Shown here: positions 9,906-22,940 of the stretch, in pieces
How the letters are laid out: the number at the start of each line of letters is the position of its first letter
How positions within the stretch are numbered: position 1 is the first letter of the stretch
Source: Pyrrhoderma lamaoense
Lineage: Eukaryota; Basidiomycota; Agaricomycetes; Hymenochaetales; Hymenochaetaceae
DNA length: 64,000 nt
Reading direction: 5' to 3'
Assembly (NCBI GenBank): GCA_002794735.1
Contig: NBAZ01000030.1
Coordinates: 1 to 64,000 of the forward strand
The notes under the pieces: generated by a model
Database searches by the model: none
The model's input: the letters and a program-made list of their open reading frames with translations, nothing else
What the model was told of the DNA's origin: nothing
Position numbers and translations under genes: made by a program

Positions 9906-12900
9906 ATGCCCTTCAGACAAGATGGTCCTAGCAACTGCGCTCACATTGGTAATTATGTTGATATAACGGGCAGCCAGACAAACAATGTATATTATGGTGA
10001 AACCAGTACTACTCTATCTAGTGAGTTTCATAACACATTGTTGTCTGTGATCGTGATCCAAACAGTCATTGTATATCACAAGGATTGAATACTACTCTCA
10101 ATCCATCTCATCTGCCTGGAGATGGTCGACCGACTTGCTTGCGAGGAACTCGAACGCACATTCTGGGGCAGATAAGAAGTTTTATGGATAGAGAGATCTA
10201 CAGCTCGGAGCAAAATGTGACATTATTAATAGGTGGAGCTGGTACGGGGAAAAGTACCATCGCAACATCAATTGCAGATCATTATCGCGAAAAGAGACAA
10301 CTCGGATGTCACTTGTTCTTTCTCAGAGAAAGAAGTGATCCAGATGCAGTGATCCGGACAATCGCATACAATCTCGCTGCATTCAATTCATCTATAGCGC
10401 TCTCCATTGTGAACGCTCTTGAGGGACGTGGTGACTTGTCTTCAGCAACACTCGATAGTCAGTTTGATATCCTCCTTAGAAAGCCACTTTCACTCGCTTC
10501 CAACCACATACCATGTCCCGTCCTCGTTGTCCTTGATGCTCTTGATGAGTGCGGAACATCTCAGACCAGGCACAACTTACTCCGCGTCTTAGGGGAAGGG
10601 CTAGCTGGATTGCCTCCCAACTTCCGATTTCTCATCACAGGACGTCCCGAGAGTGACATTGTGTCATTCTCGCGCTCACTTAAAGCATACGAAATCAATC
10701 TGAGCGACGCTACAAGTGATAACAAGAAGGATGTCTGTACTTACATCAATCATGAATTCGGGTTAAGGAAAGACAGTGTCAAGCTACCAGATGATTGGCC
10801 ATGGGACGAAAATATGGCGAAACTTGGAGAGGCTGCAAATGGATTGTTCATTTGGGCGTCTACGGCGATCAAATTTGTGTTTGAGGGAAAGCTAAAACGC
10901 ATTGCACGTCTTAACCATATGGTGAACAACGCGAGAGCACTGGATTTGAAAGAGTTATATGTGACTGTACTAGAAAACTCGTTCGAGTGGGATGAGGAGA
11001 CACAGACACTTTTCTCAAGTGTATTCTCAATCATTTTCTTTGGGAAGTCTCCACTATCGGATGAGGTCATCGACGGGATCCTAGGCGTTGAGTCAGGAAC
11101 AACGTCAGAGCTACTTTCTTGTCTTCGATCGTTGGTATCATACGGATCGGGTCAGCCAGTCAAGATACACCACACGTCATTTTATGATTATTTGGTGTCT
11201 TGCGTAGGGAGTCGTTGGCATATTGACTCTGGATCACAAAAAAGGAGCATCGCCAATAACTGCCTCAACCAGATGAATCATTCACTCCGCTTTAATATCT
11301 GCAATCTTGAATCATCCTTCTTATTCAATAATCAAATTCTCGATCTCCAGAAACGCATCAAGAGAAATATCCCGATGCACCTGAGATACATATGCTGTTA
11401 CTGGGCTCATCATATTCGGGAAACGTCATACTCACCCGAACTGGGTAACTTGTTGAAGACATTTGCATTCAACAAACTTCTATTTTGGTTTGAGGTGTTG
11501 AGCCTCACGGATACGTTTGATGACTATGTTGGCACTGCATTGACGTACGCAATTTCATGGATTGGGGTGAGCATTAAATACCGATCTCCATGTCGTTGAT
11601 CTAATGTACAAAAGAACAACAACCCGGAGTTATCCGCATTCCTCAGGGATGCATATCGACAGGCCAGTACATTCTCAGAAGCTATTTCAAGAAGTGCGCC
11701 CCATATCTATTGCAGTTTTCTACCCATCACCAGAGACGAATCTGTGGTATCAATGCACTACAAGAAGTATGCCAGTCCAATTGCATATATCGAGTACATT
11801 GGGGATAGGCAACGAAGTTCAGTCATTAAGGTCATTGGAGGCGGCTCATGGGGCTTAACAGGGTTATCTTTTTCTCCAGACGGAGCTCGTATTGTTTCTG
11901 CGTTAGAGGGCGATGAAGTTTGCATGTGGGATGCAGCGAGTGGGAAGTTGATCGCGGCTCTTAAGTGTAGGGCTAACAGAATCGCATTCTCTCCAAGTGG
12001 TGATCTCGTAGCTTTGGCATATTCTGAGGAAGAGGAAGGAGTGATAGCGGTGTGGAGTCCCATAGGAGGGGAGATAGTTCGAGTTCCATACACAGAAGAT
12101 GCGGGTAGCGTTTACTGTATCACATTCTCAAAAAGCGGAAAATATATTGCATCGGGATATAGAGATGGAAATATACTAATTTGGGATTTCGAGAGCGGAA
12201 GAGTAGACGGAAGGGCACTTAAGCTTCATGAAGATGGTGTTAGTTCTGTTTCCTTCTCATACGATGATCAGTATCTTGTTTCCAGCTCGAATGGTGGGCC
12301 AATTGTACTGTGGAATTTACAAAGCAGGACGATGGTGTATTCTCGTTTGGACGGTGACACGAGTCGGGTTCAAACCATCGCATTCTCGCCAACTGCAGAA
12401 TATTTTGTGTCAGGCTCAGATGCTGGTACTGCTCGTATATGGAGAACATCCACAGGTGAGGTGATTCACCGACTTGAAAGATGTAGAGAAGCAACATACT
12501 CCTCCGATGGTCTTCATGTTCTGGGATTCGATGGTGACAGTAAGATCAAGATATGGAACACGTTGGATGCTGACGAGCCTCCGAGGGAAATTGATACTGG
12601 GTATGAGTGCCATTGTGTTGCATTTGCCCCCGATGGCACGCGCTTCGCGTTTAGTTATGAGGGAGGTTCATTTGAAATTTGGGACGCCACTGTTAGTGTG
12701 GACAGCACTGAACGAACTCAGGTGCAGAGTCAGATCAAATCATTGGCAGCATCACCAAGTGTAAGGTATATTGCTTCCGGAGATATTGATGGCACAATTT
12801 GTGTGTGGAATACGGCCAACGGAATGCTTATCGCCGGGCCATGGAAGGGACACGACAATCGGATCTCGTCCGTTGCATTTTCGCCAGACGATGAACTCGT

Positions 12901-13789
12901 TGCTTCTATCTCTGATGACAAAACAGTGAGAGTGTGGAAAGCGTCCAGCGGAGAATCTGTCACGATATTCGAAGGTCACACAGAATATGTCAGATCCGTT
13001 GCCTTTTCGCCAATCGGAAAGCACATCGCTTCGGGCTCATGGGACTGTACGATCCGAGTCTGGAGCATCGAAAGAAGGGAACTGGCTCTCACGCCATTCG
13101 AAGGTCACCGTGGCGGTGTCAATTCGATCGCTTATTCACCCGATGGATCGAAGATCGTCTCGGGATCTGTTGACGGAACTGTCCGTATTTGGAATGCCTC
13201 AAGTGGCCAATTACTTTCAACCCTAAAAGGTCATTTTGATTCGGTCCGCTCTGTGGCTTATTCTCCTGATGGTTTGCGCTTCGCCTCCGTATCATATGAT
13301 AAAACTATGCGAATATGGAATGCTAAAAGCGCCGACACTCAATCTGAGATCAGACATGACACGATGGTGACCTCGATGTGCTTCTCACCTGACGGAACAA
13401 AGATCCTGTCAGGTTCCAAAGACGGAACCATTCGTGTGTGGGATTCTTTCAACTACGAACTTCTCCTTCGCCCTTTAGCTACACATCCCAACTGGGTCAC
13501 CTCGCTCTCCTTTTTCCCTGATAACAAACATTTTGCACTTTGTTCTTACGATTGGACAATCAGAATCTGGTCACTGGGTGCTGTGGATTGGGACCTACGA
13601 AGAAAAGATGGATGGGTTGTCGACAAGAACAGCAAATTACTCATGTGGCTCCCTAACGGGCCTCGTGAGACACTTATCACTCCTAGAAATACTGCCATTA
13701 TGAACGTCCCATACAACACAAGAGTCGACTTCTCTCGCTATCTAGTCGGAGACGAGTGGACCAGACCCATTGCTGTCATCTCCAGGTGA
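9906..13789 (+). CDS. NACHT-WD40 STAND (NLR-like) protein, copy 2, intact
   Basis: Exons 9906-10020, 10083-11566 and 11615-13789. Introns are 10021-10082 (62 nt) and 11567-11614 (48 nt, branch site CTAAT). The predicted protein has about 1257 aa with no frame break. Walker A is GGAGTGKST at residues 89-97 and Walker B is PVLVVLDALDECG. The NACHT exon is mainly type A (CEKRQLGCH-like block written here as REKRQLGCH), but GRGDLSSATLDSQFDILL around 10430-10490 resembles type B copies 4 and 6-8, so it looks mosaic. Exon 3 starts NNNPELSAFLRDAYRQ and carries fourteen WD repeats and the EWTRPIAVISR tail. The WD8-WD11 region (about 12700-13150) is almost identical in DNA to copy 4 except at a few ligand-face codons. 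The role is inferred from the family: a nucleotide-dependent receptor switch, probably in self/non-self or defence signalling. Confidence 0.88.
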
Positions 13790-15316
13790 AACATCTTATT
13801 CATCTCCAGTCATGGGTACTAAACTCTAGACGCTCCCGTCATCCTCTCTTGTAACCTGTCACCCATCTCTGGTATACAATTACTGATATCATTTCATATT
13901 CGCTGATGTTCAAAGATGAATATTTCGCTCTCTTGGCTTCATACACTAATAGTAGGAGTATACATTGTAATTCAAGGATTCATAGACTCAAGAACAATAT
14001 CTAAACTTTATCCGCCGGAATTATATTTTCTTTCATCTATGATACTAGCCTAGTTTACCTCTTACGCTTACAAACAAATGTAAAATCTTATTAAAATATA
14101 ATATTTACTTGTCTCAGTAATAATCGTTCCTCCATTCTCCTTACTCTTATTCATGGACCATAGCGCAAAGAGATTAAGAACGCATGCACTCGGAAGATCA
14201 AGCTGATCAACCAGTGCGACAGATATTTGATGTTATATGTTTGATGATAAGCACGTAGCGGAGTATTCCAGAAACAGCGTTCTATACTCTGTCTTTTTCA
14301 GAAAGTTTCCAATTCTGATATCATCACGCCTTGAAGTGATGTATGAGTGAAAGGGAAGAAAGGGAAGATTGACAGTATCAGATATATGGTTTTGAAGCTA
14401 CCGAGTTCTGATCGAAGATATAGTGCTGAATATATTGAGTCGGGCATCATAGATCCTAGTATCCTAGCATGGCTCATTATATTGGTATCATAAAATGAGT
14501 AGTCCATGGAGAGAAAGAGCGTAAGGTAGTTGACGGAAAAGATGTTGTTGAGTTCGAGCGTGACAGACTATAGGAAATGAGTGAAACAGTAATCAGGAAT
14601 GAGTATCGTAATTTGAGATAGACTCAGCTAAGTAGCAAGCTCATATACTTTTATATACTTCCACTCTGGAGGTAATCTCATAAACTGACCAGTGAGTCTT
14701 AGTAACAATTCACGAGGTATGAGGGGTTTCGATCAGATTCAAAATGAGAAAAAAGCGAACCCACTATCTCGACACACAACTATGTATCATCCGAGTGTCA
14801 ATGAGTCCTGTTTATAATAGATATAGCCACCTCATATGACTTCTCTATCATCTATCTCTTCACTAGAGTCAAGCTACTGTTCTGTTCTGTCTAAAAAAGA
14901 CCCGACTCATGGCTTAGCAGTAACAGAGCCGTATGATTTGCACGTATTAGATAATGATAAATACAAACTCAGTTATTATGTCATCTCTTTCTTGAACTCT
15001 AAAATTATTATATTCAATATACCGTGCTCAAAATACTACTTTATGCCAAGTGAGCATGGAATGTATGGGCAGACTTATAACTAGTCCGGTGCAGAGCATC
15101 CTATTTTTATCTCTTTTACCCAGTACAAGGACAGGTTCAATACTCCGTTCTTTACATATGTTCCTGAATATGTCTCTCGATGTGAAAAGCTTGAGAATCA
15201 TCATACTAGCTCCATTATATAAAAACATTCAAACCTCTCGTGGTCATCCTCCTCTCTTAGATTGTTCCGTCCAGAACAATTATCATATTTTAAAACATCA
15301 TCTCATTGAATTTTTG
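13790..15316. other. Intergenic spacer, unit 2
   Basis: Non-coding 3' flank and spacer without inserted elements, so it shows the unoccupied state of the LTR and MITE sites of other units. It carries an 82-codon open frame at 14836-15084 (MTSLSSISSLESSYCSVLSK start) that recurs in units 5 and 7. It has no recognisable domain and may be chance or a relic. Confidence 0.5.
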
Positions 15317-15983
15317 GGAATACGCTAGTCCGATTTCTCGTGTTATTGAGTACACCGGAAATAGACTTTGAAATGTAAATATGAATGTCATAGAAAGTGA
15401 CGGCGAGGGTTGTATAATGTTATCACTTTTCCCAGACGGGACCCGTATCGTTTCTGTATCAGAGGGCGTTGGAGCTTGCATGTGGAATGCAGCGAGAGAG
15501 AAACTGATTGCAGCTCTTGAATATGAGGCTGACAGAACCGCATTCTCCCCAAATGGTGGCTCCGTAACGATACCCCAACCTCGGAGCATCCCGAAAGAGG
15601 AAAGTGTGATAGCGGTGTGGAGTCCAATGAGAGGTGGAATACTTCGAGAGCTAGGCAAAGGCATTATGGATGAAGTTTACTGTATCACATTCTCGAAAAG
15701 CAAAAGATACACGTATATTGCATCAGGATATAGAAATAGAAATACTTTAATTTGGGACGTGGAGAGCGGAGAAATAGACGGAAAGCCACTAAAATGTCAT
15801 AGAGAACTTATTCCATCTTCCTCTCGTACGACGATTAGTATCTTGTTTCCGGATAGGATGGCGAGACAACTGTAATGAGAAATGCTCGAACCAAGGCAAT
15901 AGTCAATGCTCTGTTGAAGGGTCACAAAAGCTTGGTTAATACCTTGCATTCTCTCCAATCGCAGAATACATCGTAGCAGCCGT
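15317..15983 (+). pseudogene. Decayed WD40 fragment, unit 2
   Basis: The best-preserved fragment. An open stretch from about 15381 to 15875 reads FPDGTRIVSVSEGVGACMWN, then TAFSPNGGSVT, VIAVWSPMRGGILREL and YCITFSKSKRYTYIASGYRN, matching WD1-WD3 of the full genes. It then loses frame and is cut at the old LTR. Absence of the NACHT exon and later blades makes function unlikely. Confidence 0.82.
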
Positions 15984-16686
15984 TGAAGACTCAACTTCAG
16001 GTCATGGTTTAACCTTTTAGTCGTGTTTAGTGGCGAGGACTTGGGGATTAGAGTCTGCCTACACCAGGAACGATCCTCTGGCTCAGATTTGAGGGATAAA
16101 AAGCGAGGAACGCGACTTCGGCCAGAGTGTAGAGTGAGATAGAAACCTTGAGGCGAGCTGAGACTTCACAGACCAGTAGAAGTAGTAGAAACGTATGGAA
16201 CAGAGCCCCGACCGAGACTGTAGTTTGAGAAATGTGTGTATGTATTTCAGTCCACCCGGACGACTTGCAGTACGGTCAGAGCATTACAAGCGCCAGCGTA
16301 AAAAGACGCAGAGTAGTAGACAAAGAGTACAGGAGACTCTTAGAAAGCTACCCTGGGAAGGGATGTGGATATATTAGTTGGGGATTGACGGCCTCAAGTC
16401 TGGAGGCTTATATATCAAAAGTCGAGATAAAGGGTAAATAGTAAGGAAAGCATGGCGTCCAGATGGCTATATGCCACTGGACGAAGGGTTAAAGCTATCA
16501 GAAACGAGGGGTCATATAAATGAATCATACCCTCAAGTAAGAGTAGAAAGTGAAGCCAAATAGTAAGAGAAATGGGCGAGAAGCGCGGCCGAGAGTAGGA
16601 AGTACAGTGATAGTGGACTCTCCGGGCAAGTTACAAAATGCATTATAGATGCACTACGGTTGGCTATCTACTTAGTTGGTTCTACA
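15984..16686 (+). mobile_element. Old solo LTR, unit 2
   Basis: Starts TGAAGACTCAACTTCAGG and ends TTGGTTCTACA, 703 bp, flanked by CCGT and CCCT. It is nearly identical to the old LTR of unit 5 (41739-42442), including a shared loss of the G-rich segment, which points to recent duplication or conversion between these units. Confidence 0.75.
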
Positions 16687-17926
16687 CCCTCGTTGAGATT
16701 CTGTAAGATGAACACCAGCTGATCCCCCGATTCTCTTCAAGCTCTATTCCTCGGAGGATACTATTCTCGGCCATAACCTTTCTCATATCGGTCTAATATA
16801 CTCTCTACAAGAGCAATACATATACCAGACTTAGAAAATTGAGAAAGATACCAAAAGCAGGACTTTCAAAATGCCACATAACGTATACAAGAACATGCAT
16901 TTGTCTATGAACAGAGATTTACTAAGGAGATGTTCATTTTTGTATCAGAACAGGGCTCACAAGCATGGAAGATATTTCGCCTTCATGTTCACAATCTGCA
17001 CCAGAGGACATCAGTCTTGATAGATACAGGGCTAGCCATGTGCTCGTCCATATTAGCGTCTGGTGAGTACCGTGAATCTCTGAGATAAAAAAAATTATTT
17101 CATTCATAAACCTCTCTTTACAGCATCTGAAATTGAAATCTCTCATTATGAATTTTCATCTTGTGTTTTTGATATTTGCCAAAAGAACAGGTATCAGTTC
17201 ATCAGGATGTCCTATTTCTAGATTCAATTTTCTCATGTACCTCCTACCTTTCATTCTAATTAATTGATCCGATCTTTCTGGAACTCTTATACTGTCAAGC
17301 AATGCCCACTCAAAGACCCGGTTCTGTTTCGCCAACAGTGAACTCTGTAATATGAAATAACTGATATAGATGTAGAACTCCTGTTCTCCTTCTAATCAGC
17401 GGACTATTGAATTGCTCAAAATGATAATTGTGATACCAAATTGTTATGAAGTATGGCTCGAGGCTCATGAGAAAAAGACACTGATTACAGATCAGAAACG
17501 AAAGTCTGGAACTAGACTTCTTATAATAGCGTGTCTAGATGTTACTTTATTGATGGATTGATTAGTCACGAGTCCATACAAGATAGGAAATTTTGATACA
17601 CATACTGGATAATGATTTTCAGTGGTTTACTTACTCTGTGGTGACTTCCACAAATATTGGTTGGCTGGGGTAAAGCATCTAATATAAACTGTGAATTATC
17701 GACAAGAAGTGGACTCCGGAAAGACTTTCACTGTGTATATCGTGTATGACACTATTTGAAAATATCTTTCTATAAATAATTGACGTGTAACACGCCTCCT
17801 TATCTAGTACAAATCGGTGATTTCTGAGCAATCTTTTGATGTATTAAGTTTGATGTTGTTAATGACCAGTACTTACCTTTCAGCCATCCTCCACTGATCT
17901 ATCTACGACTCAAACACATTAGTATA
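16687..17926. other. 5' flank of gene copy 3
   Basis: Very similar to 1-1101, in keeping with the near-identity of copies 1 and 3. It contains the minus-strand relic stretches at 16934-17146 and near 17170-17345. Confidence 0.5.
17771..17778 (+). promoter_or_regulatory. TATA box of gene copy 3
   Basis: TATAAATA 156 bp before the ATG, followed by ATTGACGTGTAACACG. Confidence 0.5.
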
Positions 17927-20900
17927 ATGCCCTTCAGACAAGATGGTCCTAGCAACTGCGCTCACATTGGTAATTATGTTGATATAACGGGCAGCCAGAC
18001 AAACAATGTATATTATGGTGAAACCAGCACTACTCTATCCAGTGAGTCTCATGTCACAATTTTGTGTGTGATCGTGATCCAAACAGCCATTGTATATTAC
18101 AAGGATTGAAGACTACTCTTAATCCATCTCATCTTCCTGGAGATGGTCGACCGACGTGCTTGCGAGGCACTCGGACTCGTATTCTGGAACAGATATCGAG
18201 ATTTATAGATAGGGAGAGCTACGGCACGGAACCAAATGTAACATTCTTGCTAGGTGGAGCTGGTACGGGGAAAAGTTCCATCGCCACAACTATTGCGAAC
18301 GATTACTGCGAAAAGAGGCAACTTGGATGTCACATATTCTTTCTCAGGGGAAGAAGTGATCCAGATGCAGTGATCCGGACAATCTCATACAATCTCGCTG
18401 CATTCAATTCATCTATAGCGCGCTCCATTGAAAGCTCTCTTCAGAGCCGTGGTGACTTGACCTCGCTGACACTCCAAACCCAATTCAATATCCTTGTTAA
18501 AGAGCCACTCTCTACCAGTCACGTACAGCATCCTGTCCTCGTTGTTCTCGACGCTATTGATGAGTGCGGAACATCTCAGACAAGACATACCTTACTCCGC
18601 GTCTTGGGAGAAGGGCTTACTGGATTGCCTCCCAACTTCCGATTTCTCATCACAGGACGTCCCGAGGGTGACATTATGGCATTCTCGCACTCACTCAAGG
18701 CATACGAAATCAATTTGAATGACGCCACAAACGACAACAAGAAGGATGTCTGTACTTATATCAATCACGAATTCGGATTGTGGAGAAACATTGTCAAACT
18801 TCCAGATGATTGGCCATGGGACGACAACATGGCGAAACTTGGAGAGGCAGCAGATGGATTGTTTATCTGGGCGTCTACGGCAGTCAAATTTGTGTTTGAG
18901 GGAAAGATAAGACGCATTGCGCGTCTGAATCGATTGGTGAACAACGCGAGAGCACTGGACTTGAAAGAGTTGTATGTAACTGTATTAGAATACTCGTTCG
19001 AGTGGGATGAGGAGACACAGACACTCTTCTCAAGCGTCTTTTCTCTCATTTTTTTCGGAAAGTCTCCACTATCGGACGAGGTCATCGACGGAATTTTAGG
19101 TGTTGATCCAGGGACAACATCAGAGTTACTCTCATGTCTTCGATCTTTGGTATCATTCGGATCGGGTCAGCCAGTCAAGTTACACCATACGTCATTTTAT
19201 GATTATTTGGTGTCTTGCGTTGGGAGTTGTTGGCATATTGATACTGAATCACAAAAGAGGAGTATCGCCAATAACTGCCTCAACCAGTTGAATCAGTCGC
19301 TCTGCTTCAATATCTGCAATCTTGAATCGTCTTTCTTGCTCAATGAACAGGTTTCCGATCTTCAGGAGCGCATTGAAAGAAACATCCCAAAGCACCTGAG
19401 GTACATATGCTGTAGCTGGGGTCATCATATTCGGGAAACGTCATACTCACCCGAACTGGGTAATTTGTTGAAGACATTTGCACACGAGAAGCTTCTATTT
19501 TGGTTTGAGGTGTTGAGCCTCACGGATACGTTCGATGATCATGTTGGTACCGCATTGCTGTATGCAATTTCATGGAATGGGGTGAGCATTAAATATCAAT
19601 CCTCCATGTCGTTAATCTAATGTACATGTACAAAAGAACAACAACCCGGAGTTGTCCGCATTCCTCAGGGATGCATATCGACAGGCCAGTACATTCTCAG
19701 AAGCTATTTCAAGAAGCGCGCCCCATATCTATTGCAGTCTTCTACCCTCACCAGAGACGAATCTGTAGTATCATTGCATTACAAGGGGTACGCCAATCCA
19801 GTTGCTCATGTCGAGTATACTGGGGATAGACAACGAAGCGCAGTCATTAAAGTCATCGAAGGACGTAGCGGGAACTTGTCGGCTTTATCATTTTCTCCAG
19901 ACGGAACTCGTATCGTTTCTATTACATGGGACTACGAAGTTTGCATGTGGGATGCAGCGAGTGGGAAGTTGATCGCAGCTCTTGATTATATGGCTGACAG
20001 AGTCGCATTTTCTCCAAGAGGTGATCTCGTAGCATTGACATATTCTGATGGATACGAAGGAGTGATATCGGTGTGGAGTCCCATAGGAGGAGAAGTAGTT
20101 CGAGAGCTATGCTCAGACAATACGAGAAACGTTTACTCTATATCATTCTCAAAAAGCGGAAAATATATTGCATCAGGAAATGAAAAACGGATTATACTGA
20201 TTTGGGATGTCGAGAGCGGAAGAGTGGAGGGAAATCCACTAGAGGGCCATACCAACATAGTCAGCTCTGTTTCCTTCTCATACGACGACCAGTATCTTGT
20301 ATCCGGGTCGGATGACGGGACGATTTTTTTGTGGAATTTACAAAGCAGGACGATGGTATATTATCGGTTGGACGATCACACGAGACGTGTTATTACCATC
20401 GCATTCTCGCCAAATGCAAAATATTTTGTGTCAGCCTCTTTCGATGATATTGCTTGTATCCGGAAAACATCCACAGGCGAGGTGATTCACAGACTTGAAG
20501 GATGTAGAGAAGCAACATACTCATCCGATGGTCTTCATGTTCTGGGATTCGATGGTCGCAAGACGATTAAAATATGGAACACGTTGGATGTTGACGGACC
20601 TCCGAGGAAAATAAATACCAATCAAGATTGCCATTACGTTGCATTTGCCCCCGATGGCACGCGCTTCGCGTTTAGTGTTAAGGGAGGTCCAGTTGAAATT
20701 TGGGACGCCACAATTAGTGTGCTTAACACTGAACGAACTCAAGTGCAGAGTCGGATTGAGTCATTGGCATTGTCGTCAAGTGGAAGGTACATTGCTTCCG
20801 GAGACCGGGATGGTACAATTTGTGTGCGGAATGCGGCCAACGGAATGCTTATCTCTGGGCCATGGAAGGCACACTCTCAAGAAGCCACGTCCGTTGCAGT

Positions 20901-21807
20901 TTCGCCAGACGAAGAACTAGTTGCATCTGGCTCCGACGACGGCACAGTGAGAGTGAGGAAAGCGTTGAGTGGAGAATCTGTCACGATATTCAGAGGTCAC
21001 ACAGATTGGATCAACTCCGTTGCCTTTTCCCCAAATGGAAAGCACATCGCTTCAGGTTCAGGTGACAGGACGATCCGAGTCTGGAGCATCGAAAGAGGGC
21101 AATTGGCTCTCACGCCATTCGAAGGTCACAGTGGCGGTGTACTCGCAGTCGCTTATTCACCCGATGGATCGAAGATCGTCTCGGGATCAATTGACAAAAC
21201 TGTCCGTATTTGGAATGCCACAAATGGCCAATTACTTTCAACACTGGAAGGTCACCTTGATTGGGTCCAGTCTGTAGCTTATTCTCCTGATGCTTTGCGC
21301 GTCGCATCTGTGTCCGATGATGGAACTATGCGAATATGGAATGCTGAAAGCGGAGACACTGAGTCTGTGATAAGCTATGACAAGGAGGTGACCTCGGTAT
21401 GCTTCTCACCTGACGGAACAAAGATCCTGTCAGGATCCATTGACGGAACCATCCGTGCATGGAATTATTTAAACTACGAACTTCTCCTTGGCCCTTTAGC
21501 TGCACACTCCAACTGGGTCACCTCGCTTTCCTTTTTCCCTGATAATAAGCATTTTATATCTGTCTCCGAAGATAAGACAATCAGAATCTGGGCACTGGGT
21601 GACGTAGATTGGGTCCTACGAAATGATGGATGGGCTGTCGACAAAGGCTTCAAATTGCTCATGTGGTACCCTAAGGAGCCTCGTGAGACACTTATCACAC
21701 CTAGAAATACTGCCATTATGAACGTCCCATACAACACAAGAGTCGACTTCTCTCGCTATCTAGTTGGAGACGAGTGGGCCAGACCCATTGCTGTCATCTC
21801 TGGGTGA
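17927..21807 (+). pseudogene. NACHT-WD40 protein, copy 3, frameshifted at start of exon 3
   Basis: Exons 17927-18041, 18104-19581 and 19637-21807; introns of 62 and 55 nt, the second longer because of a GTACATGTAC duplication near its 3' end. Exons 1-2 are open and almost identical to copy 1 (Walker A GGAGTGKSS, Walker B LVVLDAIDEC). In exon 3 the run CTACCCCTCACC of other copies has lost one C (run at 19745-19747), so the spliced frame stops at 19766-19768. The product would be a 574-residue protein with N-terminal motif and NACHT but no propeller. The WD40 part is otherwise open to 21807 in the shifted frame. Several blade-ending Trp residues are Arg (CIRKTSTG, ICVRNAANG, VRVRKALSG), which suggests relaxed constraint. 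The missing C could also be a sequencing error; then the gene would be full length. Confidence 0.8.
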
Positions 21808-22189
21808 ATCATCTTATTCATCTCCACACATGGGTACTAAGCTCTAGACGCTCCCGTCATCCTCTCTTGTAACCTGTCACCCATCTCTGGTATACTACTA
21901 CTGATATCATTTCATCTAAGATGCATATTTCGCTCTCTTGACTTCATACACTAGTAGTAGAGTATACATTGTAATTCAAGGCTTTATAGTTTCAAAAACA
22001 ATATCTGAACTTTATCCGCCGGATTTATACTTTCTTTCATCTATGATACTAGCCTAGTTTGTCATTTACGCTTACAAACAAATGTAAAATCCTATCAAAA
22101 ATATAATATTCATTTGTCGCGGTATTAATCGTTCCTCTATTCTCCTTATTCTTATCTATTACTGTAGCGCATAAAGAGTGAGAGTACAC
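21808..22189. other. 3' flank of gene copy 3
   Basis: AT-rich non-coding 3' flank closely matching that of copy 2. It ends in the ACAC target duplication of LTR 2. No other signal seen. Confidence 0.45.
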
Positions 22190-22940
22190 TGAAAACTAAA
22201 CTTTTGGTCAGATTTTGACCTTGGTGTCGTATTTAGTGGCGAGGACGTGGGGTTTAGAGTCTGCCTACACCAGACACGATGCTCAGGCTAAGATTTGGGG
22301 GCTTAATAGCGAGATACTCGACCTCGGCCGTCCGGCCGAGATCTCGGTCGGACCGTAGAGACTGATAGAGACCTCGAGGCAAGCTGAGACTTCACAGACC
22401 AGTAAAAGTAGTAGTAACGTATAGAACAGAGCCCCGACCGAGGCTGTATTTTGAGGTAAAAGTGTATGTATTTCAGTCCGCCCGGACGACTTGCAGTACG
22501 ATCAGAGAGTTACAAGCGCGCCCGGGCAGCCTAATAAAGCAGCTGAGAAGTAGATAAAGAGTACAGGAGACTAGTAGAGAGCTACTCGGGGGGGGGGGGG
22601 GTGAATAGACTGTGAGTCGACTGGGAATTGATTGGGAACTAACTTATTCACTACGGCCTCAAGTCTGGAGGCTTATATAGCAAAACACGAGATAAAGGTT
22701 AGATAATAAGGAAAGCATGGTGTCCAGGTGGCTATATGCCACTGGACGAAGGGTTTAAGCTATCAGAAACGAGGGGGTCGTATAAACGAACGCTACCCTC
22801 GAGTAAGAGTAGAAAGTGAAGCTAAATAGTAAGAGAAATGAAGGAGGCGCGGGCCGAGTAGTAGCAATGGACTTCTCGGGCGAGTTACAAAGTGCATTAT
22901 AAATGCACTACGACCGGCCAAACACTTAGCTGGTCCTACA
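22190..22940 (+). mobile_element. Young solo LTR 2
   Basis: A 751-bp copy with the same ends as LTR 1 (TGAAAACTAAAC..TGGTCCTACA), flanked by 4-bp duplications ACAC (22186-22189 and 22941-22944). The G run has 14 bases. It lies downstream of copy 3 at a different site from LTR 1, so it is an independent insertion. Confidence 0.82.

Noticed and set aside
16195..16441. Two overlapping 60-70 codon frames repeated at 41950-42196
   Set aside because: Both lie inside the old LTR of units 2 and 5; their identity reflects recent duplication of the repeat, not coding constraint.
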